From Streptosporangium saharense (GTDB taxonomy: Bacteria > Actinomycetota > Actinomycetes > Streptosporangiales > Streptosporangiaceae), in contig NZ_JACHJP010000008.1 in the NCBI RefSeq assembly GCF_014203715.1, positions 1 through 64,000 of the forward strand: 64,000 nt of DNA. Direction: 5' to 3'. The first letter of the stretch is position 1, and each line of letters opens with the position of its first letter. The translations under genes were made by a program, and so were the position numbers. The notes below the pieces were generated by a model. It searched no databases and had not been told where the DNA came from. It worked only from the letters and a program-made list of their open reading frames with translations. Shown in pieces: positions 8,425 to 15,827 of the stretch.

Positions 8425-8430
8425 ATCATA
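8425..8430 (-). promoter_or_regulatory. Probable -10 box for the trpS leader transcript
   Basis: TATGAT on the minus strand, 6 nt before the leader ATG. No convincing -35 was found at 16-18 nt. The position predicts transcription starting at or within a base of the start codon. Confidence 0.5.
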
Positions 8431-8620
8431 GCTGGCGGCCTGTCGTGCTCCGGGGGCCTGTGGCGGTGGGTCTGGTCTGGAGGTGTGCCGGGGGATGTCG
8501 TCGGGGCTAGCCTGTGATCGATGTCGTTTTTGCGATCCAGCCGGTGCGCCCGAAATGTCCAACTCAACGAAAGTAATGAATTTCGGCCCCCTCCGCCGAC
8601 AAACCCGCAGGTCGGCGAGG

Positions 8621-9015
8621 GTGCTCCCCGCGCGTGCGGGGATGGTCCCGTGGCGCGGCGGCCAAGCGGCGTCAAGCCGGAGTGCTCCCCGCGCGTGCGG
8701 GGATGGTCCCCCCAACAGGCGATCACGATCATCCATCTCAAGGTGCTCCCCGCGCGTGCGGGGATGGTCCCACCGCCTTAAAGTTATCGGCGCTCCACTC
8801 GTAGTGCTCCCCGCGCACGCGGGGATGGTCCCGAGACCGCGAAGTCACTCGCGGGCCGGTAGGGGTGTTCCCCGCGCACGCGGGGATGGTCCGACGACTA
8901 CGTGACCCTGCTGCACGCCGACGCCGTGCTCCCCGCGCACGCGGGGATGGTCCTTCCATACGGTCTTGTGCGACCAGCGCGACCGGGTGCTCTCTGCGCA
9001 TATGGGGGTGTGTGA
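8621..9015 (+). CRISPR. Type I-E-like CRISPR array, 7 repeats, 6 spacers, no cas genes
   Basis: 28-bp repeats start at 8621, 8682, 8743, 8804, 8865, 8926 and 8987 with an exact 61-bp period, so spacers are 33 nt. Each begins GTGCTCCCCGCGC and ends GCGGGGATGGTCC, the I-E palindromic form. Repeats 1-3 carry loop GCGT; repeats 4-6 carry GCAC. Repeat 5 has one C-to-T change. Repeat 7 is degenerate, placing the leader on the left (before 8621), next to the divergent trpS promoter. No cas gene lies within the window. Confidence 0.97.
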
Positions 9016-9064
9016 CATGTGATGTCTATCCCTATAGTGCGGGGGCGCGCTGCCGTACCCCACC

Positions 9065-10018
9065 CTAAAAGTCAGACCCGTGCGGAATGCGGTGGGCCGT
9101 CAACCGTTGGGAAGTGGGCCAGTGGACGTGGGTGGCCCAGCCTGCCTGTTCGAACCAGTGGATGAGGCGGGCGCTTGGGTCGAGTTGGCCCTTGAGGACG
9201 CCGTGGCGGGCGCAGGTGGGTTCGGCGTGGTGCCAGTTGTGCCAGCCCTCGCCGAACGTCAGCATCGCCACCCAGCGGACGTTCGACGAGCGGTCCCTCG
9301 TCGCGAACGGGCGGTCGCCGAAGGTGTGGGAGATGGAGTTCACCGACCACGTGACGTGGTGCACCACGGCGTAGCGGACCAAACCGCCCCAGAACAGCGC
9401 GCTCAGCGCTCCCTGCCATGACATCGACCACAGGCCGCCGACGGCCGTGGGCAGCGCGAACGACAGGGCCACGACGGCGGGGTAGGCGGCGTCGAAGCGC
9501 CGGATGTCGGGGTCGGCGAGCAGGTCGGGCACCCAGTGGGCCCGGCTCGACCGGCTGCGGGCGGTGTAGAACCAGCCGACGTGGGCGTGGACCATGCCGC
9601 GCAGCAGCGCCGGGCCGCTCTCGCCGTACCGCCACGGGGAGTGCGGGTCGCCCTCGCGGTCGGCGTACTTGTGGTGGCGGCGGTGCTCGGCGGCCCAGAG
9701 CGTGACGGGTCCTTCGACGGCCATGCCACCGGCCAGCATCAGCGCGACGCGCAGCGGTCTGCGGCACCGGAACGAGCGGTGGGTGAACAGCCGGTGGTAG
9801 CCGACGGCGATGCCGAAGATGTTGACCGAATACATCACGGCCGCGATGACCAGGTCACGTGGACCGACACCCCACCCCCACGCCGCGGGCACGGCCAGCG
9901 CGAGGAGCACCAGGGGAAGCACCACGAGAACGACGAGGTAGGCGGATCGGCGGCCGACGGTGACCGAGACCGTCTCCGCCGTCCGCTGGCCGGGCCGTGG
10001 GTCGGGCGACAGGGACAC
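9065..10018 (-). CDS. Membrane fatty acyl-CoA/lipid delta-9-type desaturase
   Basis: A 317-residue integral membrane di-iron desaturase with the three histidine boxes HRLFTH, HRRHH and HNWHH and four hydrophobic segments. The family introduces a cis double bond into saturated acyl chains using O2. The GTG at 10018 with GGGAGAAA upstream is preferred; the longer reading to 10111 is proline/arginine rich and lacks a site. It diverges from the P450-dioxygenase-lipase operon. Its unsaturated products would suit the dioxygenase next door (inference). Confidence 0.88.
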   Translation of the reverse strand: MSLSPDPRPGQRTAETVSVTVGRRSAYLVVLVVLPLVLLALAVPAAWGWGVGPRDLVIAAVMYSVNIFGIAVGYHRLFTHRSFRCRRPLRVALMLAGGMAVEGPVTLWAAEHRRHHKYADREGDPHSPWRYGESGPALLRGMVHAHVGWFYTARSRSSRAHWVPDLLADPDIRRFDAAYPAVVALSFALPTAVGGLWSMSWQGALSALFWGGLVRYAVVHHVTWSVNSISHTFGDRPFATRDRSSNVRWVAMLTFGEGWHNWHHAEPTCARHGVLKGQLDPSARLIHWFEQAGWATHVHWPTSQRLTAHRIPHGSDF

Positions 10019-10109
10019 GGTTTCTCCCGCGGTTGGCGGAGGCGGTTTCGGACCCCTTATTGAACGTCCGTATTTCCACGGCGGGGCAGTCGCCCGAAAG
10101 TGACATGAC

Positions 10110-10163
10110 AATCACTCAGTGGCAGCAAAACACTCCATAGAGTAGCCATCGGTGAATCACTCA
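10110..10163. promoter_or_regulatory. Direct repeats in the desaturase/P450 divergent promoter region
   Basis: AATCACTCA occurs at 10110-10118 and again at 10155-10163. An ACTC-CATA-GAGT inverted element lies between them (about 10131-10142). This AT-rich block is the likely shared control region of both divergent units. Confidence 0.4.
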
Positions 10164-10274
10164 CCTCCCTCCTAAATTGTTGGGGCCACCCGATGTGATG
10201 ACCCGTGTTCGCTCCGGCTTTCGATGGGCCGCGGAGGTCCGGAAAGGGGCGACCGGGGGAGAAAGGGCCACAAC

Positions 10275-11573
10275 ATGGGCGTTGTCGACCAGTCGACCAC
10301 CGGTGACCATCTGAGGAGATACGACGAGATCCTGGCCGACGACCCGGTTGCCGCCCTCGCCCTTGTTCTGCGGTGGTTACGCACTGACTGGCGTGTCTTC
10401 CTCGCCGAACTGCGCGAGCACAGGCCGGTCCTCGTCACCCCCGCCTTCACGGTGGTGACCAAACACGCCGACGTCGTCGAGGTGCTCTCCCACGAGGAGG
10501 TCTTCACGGTCCGTTCCTTCGGCCCGCGCCTTGAGGCCGCACTCGGCGCGCCCTTCATGCTCTCCAGGGACGCGACCCCAATGAACTGGCGTGACAAGGG
10601 GCTGATGCGGGTCATGCTCGCCCAGGGCGACGTGGCCCGGGTGCGCGACCTGGCCGGACGGCTGGCGGACGAGGCGCTCGACGCCGCCCAGCCTGGGGGC
10701 CGGGTCGAGGCGGTCCACGGGCTGTTCCGGCACGTCGCCCTCGGGGTCTGCGCCGAGTACTTCGGCCTGCCAGGACCCGACCCGGCGACCCTGTCCCGCT
10801 GGACCAGGGCCGTCATCGTGGACGGCTTCGCCAACTTCCAGGGCGACCCGGAGATACAGGCGGCCGCCGTCGCCGCGGGCGCCGAGCTGACGTCCCACCT
10901 GCACGGCAGGCTCGCCGAGCGCAGGGCCGCGCTGCGGGCCGGGCTCGACCTGCCCGACGACGTCTTCACCCGGCTCGTCGGCACCGTCCTGCCCCCCGGC
11001 ACCGGGTTCGACGACGAGCGCGTAGTGATCAACATGGCCGGGCTGCCCCTGGGGTTCGTCGAGAGCGGTCCCGGTGCCATGGTCGAGGCGGTCGAGCAGC
11101 TCATGCTGCGTCCCGAGGTGTACGGCGAGGCGGTCGGGGCGGCGGCCGAGCCTGATCCCGCCCGGTTCGACTCCTATGTCTGGGAGGCGCTGCGGTTCAA
11201 CCCGTTCTTCAAGCTGCTGCCCCGGGTGTGTGAGCGTGACCACGTCCTGGCCGCGGGCACGCCGCGCCGTACGGTGATCCCGGCGGGCACGTTCGTGCTG
11301 GCCGCGCCCGCGTCCGCGATGTTCGACCCCGACGTGGTCGAGGCGCCCGAAGAGTTCCGTACCGACCGGCCCGCGCACCACCGGTTGTTCTTCGGCCACG
11401 GTCACCACGCCTGCCTGGGCGTCCACCCCGCGAAGGCGATCATCTGCGAGGCCGTACGACGACTGCTGCTGAGACCGGGGGTGCGGCGGCTGCCGGGACC
11501 GGAGGGAGAGATCGTCCGCGCGCACGGCATCTTCCCGGACAGGTTCGTGCTGGGCCTGGGGGAGGCCGGATGA
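10275..11573 (+). CDS. Cytochrome P450, probable hydroperoxide-rearranging type
   Basis: A 432-residue P450 starting at the ATG at 10275 (AAAGGG upstream). The haem-thiolate loop is FFGHGHHACLG (Cys380) and the ExxR motif is EALR (304-307). The I-helix region, about residues 246-275, reads NMAGLPLGFVESGPGAMVEA and lacks the (A/G)Gx(D/E)T acid-alcohol pair that monooxygenases use to split O2. That loss is typical of P450s that rearrange fatty-acid hydroperoxides (CYP74, fungal Ppo P450 domains). It overlaps the next gene by ATGA, so the two are coupled. Function as hydroperoxide isomerase is inferred. Confidence 0.85.
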   Translation: MGVVDQSTTGDHLRRYDEILADDPVAALALVLRWLRTDWRVFLAELREHRPVLVTPAFTVVTKHADVVEVLSHEEVFTVRSFGPRLEAALGAPFMLSRDATPMNWRDKGLMRVMLAQGDVARVRDLAGRLADEALDAAQPGGRVEAVHGLFRHVALGVCAEYFGLPGPDPATLSRWTRAVIVDGFANFQGDPEIQAAAVAAGAELTSHLHGRLAERRAALRAGLDLPDDVFTRLVGTVLPPGTGFDDERVVINMAGLPLGFVESGPGAMVEAVEQLMLRPEVYGEAVGAAAEPDPARFDSYVWEALRFNPFFKLLPRVCERDHVLAAGTPRRTVIPAGTFVLAAPASAMFDPDVVEAPEEFRTDRPAHHRLFFGHGHHACLGVHPAKAIICEAVRRLLLRPGVRRLPGPEGEIVRAHGIFPDRFVLGLGEAG

Positions 11574-13141
11574 GAGCGCGCTGTGTCGCCACGGACGGGC
11601 TCTCCAACCGGTTGCGCTTCCTCGCCCTGACCAGCGGGCGTCCCCTGTGGAAGGCGGCCCAGGCCCTTCCTCCCGTACGGCGCCGCCTCAACGCCACCCT
11701 GATCGACCTCGCGGTCCGCGAGATGCCCCCGAGGCCGGAGCCGCTCAGCGCCATGGCCGACTACACCTCGTGGACCTCGCTGACCGACCGGACCTACAGC
11801 GGCAGGCACCTGCCTCCGGCCGCCGGGGACGACAGTCGCAGGCCGCCCCCCGAGCGGGCCGCCGACCTGTTCGCCCGGGGCGACGTCATGATCCCCTGTC
11901 CGCGTTCGACCGTGTTGTTCGCCTATTTCGCCCAGTGGTTCACCGACGGCTTCCTGCGCGGCGACAGCAACGTGCCGCGTGACCCGCGCAGGAACACCTC
12001 CAACCACCACATCGACCTCAACCAGCTCTACGGCCTGACCCCGGCGGCGACCACGGCCCTGCGCGCCTTCGAGGGCGGGCGGCTGAAGAGCCAGGTCATC
12101 GACGGCGGCGAGTTCCCGCCCTACCTGTGCGAGAACGGCGAGGTCAGGCCGGAGTTCGCCCCGCTGCGGGTTGTCCGCTTCGCGGAGCTCGACACCGTAC
12201 GGCGCGACACCCTCTTCGCCGTCGGCAGCGACCGGGGCAACATCCAGGTCGGCTTCACGATGCTCACTGTGCTGTTCCTGCGCGAGCACAACAGGGTGGC
12301 CGGACTGCTGGCCGAGGACAACCCGCGCTGGGACGACGAACGGCTGTTCCAGACGGCGAGGAACATCCTCATCGTGCTGTTGATCAAGCTGGTCGTGGAG
12401 GAGTACGTCAACCACATCACGCCCTACCACTTCCGCTTCACCCTCGACTCCCGGCTTTCGGCGCGGCTGGCCCACGCGCCCTGGCAGCGGGAGAACTGGG
12501 CGTCTGTCGAGTTCAACCTCGTCTACCGCTGGCACGGGCTCATCCCCTCCAGGCTCTCGGTCGGCAACGCGGACCTCCCGCTGGCCGAGACCCTGTTCGG
12601 CGCCGGGCTGATCCCCGGTCCCGGGCTCGGCAGGGTCTTCGAGGACGCCTCCCGGCAGCGCGCCGGACGGATCGGCCTGTTCAACACCGACCCCGGCCTG
12701 CGGGAGGTGGACGTGGCGAGCGTCGCCGAGTCACGCGCCCTGAACCTCGCCCCCTACAACGCCTACCGCGAGCACTGCCGTTTCCCCAGGGTGCGCCACT
12801 TCGAGCAGATCACCGGCGACCGCAGGGCCGTCGAGGGGCTGCGCGAGCTGTACGGCGGGGCCGACGACGTGGACCTCTACGTCGGCCTGTTCGCCGAGGA
12901 GCCCGCCTCCTCCGACGCCATCCTCCCGCCGCTGCTGACGAAGATCATCGCTATCGACGCCTTCTCCCAGGCGCTCACCAACCCGCTGCTGGCCCCGAGG
13001 GTGTTCAACGCCGCGACCTTCTCCCCGCTCGGCCTGCGGGTCATCGCGGCAACCAGGACGCTGTCCGACGTGCTCAACCGCAACATCCCGGAGGACCCAC
13101 GACCCCGCTACGTCAGCATGAGCCGTGGGGTGGGGCGATGA
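11570..13141 (+). CDS. Cyclooxygenase-like haem fatty-acid dioxygenase
   Basis: A 523-residue animal-haem-peroxidase-family protein. Its core matches prostaglandin synthases closely: FLREHNRVAGLL (237-248), RLFQTARNILI, LVVEEYVNHITPYHF, and YRWHGLIP with catalytic Tyr319 and proximal His322 spaced as in COX Tyr385/His388. The distal segment, FAQHFTHQF in COX, is FAQWFTDGF here: Gln122 is kept, but the distal histidine is Asp126. The radical dioxygenase chemistry should therefore remain while peroxidase activity should be lost. The EGF and membrane-binding domains of animal COX are absent. It is coupled by ATGA overlaps on both sides. Confidence 0.87.
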   Translation: MRARCVATDGLSNRLRFLALTSGRPLWKAAQALPPVRRRLNATLIDLAVREMPPRPEPLSAMADYTSWTSLTDRTYSGRHLPPAAGDDSRRPPPERAADLFARGDVMIPCPRSTVLFAYFAQWFTDGFLRGDSNVPRDPRRNTSNHHIDLNQLYGLTPAATTALRAFEGGRLKSQVIDGGEFPPYLCENGEVRPEFAPLRVVRFAELDTVRRDTLFAVGSDRGNIQVGFTMLTVLFLREHNRVAGLLAEDNPRWDDERLFQTARNILIVLLIKLVVEEYVNHITPYHFRFTLDSRLSARLAHAPWQRENWASVEFNLVYRWHGLIPSRLSVGNADLPLAETLFGAGLIPGPGLGRVFEDASRQRAGRIGLFNTDPGLREVDVASVAESRALNLAPYNAYREHCRFPRVRHFEQITGDRRAVEGLRELYGGADDVDLYVGLFAEEPASSDAILPPLLTKIIAIDAFSQALTNPLLAPRVFNAATFSPLGLRVIAATRTLSDVLNRNIPEDPRPRYVSMSRGVGR

Positions 13142-15282
13142 GCGGGCAGGCCCGTGAGCGCGCCACGCTGCTGCGCGCCGCGGCCTGCGAGGTCGTGGAC
13201 ATCGGCGTCACGATCCAGGAGGTGTCGGCCCACGCGACCGCGGCGCTCTCCGAGAGCGTCGCGCCGGGCGCCGTGGCCCGCGCGCCCGCCGTCGCCTACC
13301 GGGCCGAACGCGCGTTGATCCACGCCGTCACCAACGACCAGGGGCTCGGACACGCCTTCGTCGGCGGGCCGCTCGGCGGTCTGGCCGCCAAGCTCGGCGT
13401 GATGGCGGGTGGAGAGAGCCTCACCGTCCGCGTCCTGGCCACCTCGCTGCGGCTGCGCATCGCCGCCGCGGCCGTCGAGCACCCGGAACTCGGCGACGAC
13501 CCCATGCTGACCAGGCTCGTCGCGGCCGCGGCGGCCGACCACGACATCGAGGCGGTGCGCGCGCTGCGGGCCCTGCTCAAGGACCGGGGCGCGGTGCGCA
13601 CGCTCAGCACGCTCGCCCCGATCTTCGGCGAGGTGCTCGCCCTGCGGGCCCTGCTGGACGAGAACCCGTTCAACGACGAGGCCGCCTGGCTGATCGCGAC
13701 GGGCCGGGGCTTCGCCTCCGCCGACCCGATCACCGGGATGAGCAACAGGGCCTTCGCGGTCCTCGACACCGGCGAGGGAGCCGCCCGCCGCGTCGATCTG
13801 GCCACGGTCGAGGCCGTACGGCTCAGCCAGCGCGGTTCGCTGCTCGGCTTCCTGCGCAACATCGGCCTGCTCGGTACCACGGGCCGGGTGCTCATCCAGA
13901 GCGTCGAGGACGACGAGGGAGTGGTGCGCCACGTCGTCCAGGCGCCGGGCATGCGGCTCGGCCTGCCGGACGACAAGTCGCCGCAGGACCTGCTCGGCGC
14001 CTTCAGCAGCGCCGTACTCGACAGCAGCCCCTACAGCCGCGCGCTGGTCAGGGCCATCGAGGACTACGGTGTGCCGCGCGGTGAGGAACTGGCGCTCATC
14101 GGGCACAGCGCGGGCGGCGCGGTCGTGATGAACCTCGTGCAGGACGCCGGGTTCTGCTCCCGCCACACCGTCACCCACGTCGTGGCGGTCGGCTCGCCCG
14201 TCGACTTCAAACGGCCCGCCGACCCGGACGTCTGGGTCGCCAGCGTCACCAACCAGCACGACATCATCCCCAGCCTCGACGGGCAGGGCGGGAACACGTG
14301 CTTCGACCTGCATCCCGGCTGGTACGTCGTCGACTACTCCGACCCGACCCACCTGTTTCCGCGCTGCCACAGCGTGGAGCACTACATCGCGAACCTCGCC
14401 GACGACCTGCCCGAGGAGCGGGAGCGGATCGACGACGAGCTGGCCCGCTACCGGGGGCGGGTCGTGCGCTCGCAGGCCTACCAGTTGTTCGACAGGGCGC
14501 CCTGCCCCGAGGGGTTCCCGTTCCTGACGGTGCCCACCTATCTCGCCGAGACGTCGGAGGGGACGGTCGAGCTGCCGGTCAGGTGCCAGGACGGCGGCAC
14601 CCTGACCGCCTACTTCGCCGCCGACCCGGACGCCACGGCCGCCCTGCTCGCGGGCACCGGGCTCGGCCCCGCCGTACGGGTCGGCAGGCACGCCCTGGTC
14701 GCGGTGCACGCCTCGTGGAACCGGCGGACCAGCCTGGGTGAATACCACGAGGTCCACCTCGGCGTCGTCGTGCCCGACCCGTGGCACCCGCGTCCGCTGC
14801 GGGCCTGGCCCGACCTGCCGCGCAGCGCCGACCGGAGGCGCTCCGGCAGCTTCCTTGCCGGTTCCGTGGTGGACACCGCCGCCGTCCGGGCTGTCGCGCC
14901 CCGGCTGTGGGGCGGTGAGCCGTACGTCATGCCGGTCGAGTTCGACCTGACCGGAGGGGCGGTGCGGGTCACGGTCGGTGGGCTCGACGACCGGGTTCTC
15001 ACCCTGACCGGCTCGCTCGGCCCGTGGCTGCCCGCGGGGGACCGCGACCTGGTCGCCTACGCGCGCCGGGCGGAGGCGACGCTGCGCTCGTGCGTGCGGA
15101 CCCGCGGTCTCGGCCGGGTGCATCTCGCCCCCCGGGTACGGCTGGCCGTCGGGCGCTCGGCCAACCCGTTGACGGGGCGGCTGCGTGAGCTGGGGCTCGA
15201 CGGCGCCCGCCCGCTGCTGTGCCTGTCCACGATCACCCGGCGGACGCTCCAGGAGGCGTGCGTCCCGGTGCGGACGGTCTGA
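13138..15282 (+). CDS. Large lipase-like alpha/beta-hydrolase
   Basis: A 714-residue protein whose ATG overlaps the dioxygenase stop (ATGA). The central region has the nucleophile elbow LIGHSAGGAV (Ser near 323) and, further on, TNQHDIIPSLDG as the likely Asp region, with HSVEHY supplying a possible His. The N-terminal 250 residues are helical and the C-terminal 250 form no family I recognise. Class-3-lipase-like proteins release fatty acids from lipids. Here it would supply substrate to, or free products from, the neighbouring dioxygenase and P450 (inference). No signal peptide was seen. Confidence 0.72.
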   Translation: MSGQARERATLLRAAACEVVDIGVTIQEVSAHATAALSESVAPGAVARAPAVAYRAERALIHAVTNDQGLGHAFVGGPLGGLAAKLGVMAGGESLTVRVLATSLRLRIAAAAVEHPELGDDPMLTRLVAAAAADHDIEAVRALRALLKDRGAVRTLSTLAPIFGEVLALRALLDENPFNDEAAWLIATGRGFASADPITGMSNRAFAVLDTGEGAARRVDLATVEAVRLSQRGSLLGFLRNIGLLGTTGRVLIQSVEDDEGVVRHVVQAPGMRLGLPDDKSPQDLLGAFSSAVLDSSPYSRALVRAIEDYGVPRGEELALIGHSAGGAVVMNLVQDAGFCSRHTVTHVVAVGSPVDFKRPADPDVWVASVTNQHDIIPSLDGQGGNTCFDLHPGWYVVDYSDPTHLFPRCHSVEHYIANLADDLPEERERIDDELARYRGRVVRSQAYQLFDRAPCPEGFPFLTVPTYLAETSEGTVELPVRCQDGGTLTAYFAADPDATAALLAGTGLGPAVRVGRHALVAVHASWNRRTSLGEYHEVHLGVVVPDPWHPRPLRAWPDLPRSADRRRSGSFLAGSVVDTAAVRAVAPRLWGGEPYVMPVEFDLTGGAVRVTVGGLDDRVLTLTGSLGPWLPAGDRDLVAYARRAEATLRSCVRTRGLGRVHLAPRVRLAVGRSANPLTGRLRELGLDGARPLLCLSTITRRTLQEACVPVRTV

Positions 15283-15313
15283 CCGCGCCGAGACCGGAGA
15301 AGCGGAGGAACGG

Positions 15314-15574
15314 ATGTCATCTTCCCCCGACAAACAGGACGCGCCGGAGAGGATCGCCGCGCGGGTCGAGCTGTTGCGATCCGACGTCCGCAGGCTCGCC
15401 GACTGCGCGGAACGCCTGCGCAGGGTCGAGGCGGAGCTCGACGCGGGCGGCGCGGCGCCGCCGTGGTTGCGTGAGACGGTGCGTGCACATCTGGAGGCGT
15501 GCGCGGTGGCCGCCGCCGACCTGGCGGAGGCGGAGGCCAGACTGAGCCGCTACGCCGAACGCCTCGGCGCCTGA
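15314..15574 (+). CDS. Small coiled-coil protein, last gene of oxylipin operon
   Basis: An 86-residue charged helical protein beginning at the ATG at 15314 with GGAGGAACGG upstream, 31 nt after the lipase stop. Heptad-like leucines and alternating Arg/Glu (RVELLRSDVRRLADCAERLR and LAEAEARLSRYAERLG) predict a two-helix coiled coil around a PPW turn. No family is recognised. Its place suggests an accessory or assembly role for the operon's enzymes. Confidence 0.65.
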   Translation: MSSSPDKQDAPERIAARVELLRSDVRRLADCAERLRRVEAELDAGGAAPPWLRETVRAHLEACAVAAADLAEAEARLSRYAERLGA

Positions 15575-15653
15575 CCATCCGGTACGGCGTGCGCGCCTTG
15601 GACGCCGTGGGTTCCCGGTGGTGTGGGCCTTGAAGGCTGTGGGGTTGGACGCT

Positions 15654-15752
15654 GTGGGAAGGCGTGTGGCCTTGTGGGAAGCGCTGATGCCTGGATTCGG
15701 TGTGTGGGAAGGCGGTTCGGGGTTGTGGGAAGACGCGTGACGGGGTGGGAAG
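15654..15752 (+). repeat. Five phased GTGGGAAG repeats
   Basis: GTGGGAAG occurs at 15654, 15674, 15704, 15725 and 15745, at spacings of 20, 30, 21 and 20 bp. All lie on one helix face, between the convergent ends of the coiled-coil and amine-oxidase genes. A GC-rich block of about 2.5 units of 21 bp (GAGAGCGCCGGGCGCCGGAG) follows at 15784-15827 and could terminate transcription from both sides. Confidence 0.7.
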
Positions 15753-15827
15753 CGGCTGGTACGGCGGAGCGCCCGGCGCCGGAGGGAGAGCGCCGGGCGC
15801 CGGAGGGAGAGCGCCGGGCGCCGGGGG

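Noticed and set aside
8377-9063. ORFs running through the CRISPR array (with repeated PRVRGEH or CSPRVRGW words)
   Set aside because: They arise from translating the 61-bp repeat-spacer units and are not genes.
12127-15282. Long plus-strand ORF extending the lipase gene upstream by about 340 codons
   Set aside because: The extension lies in another frame of the dioxygenase gene and is Arg/Pro/Gly-rich shadow sequence. The ATG at 13138 with ATGA coupling is the natural start.
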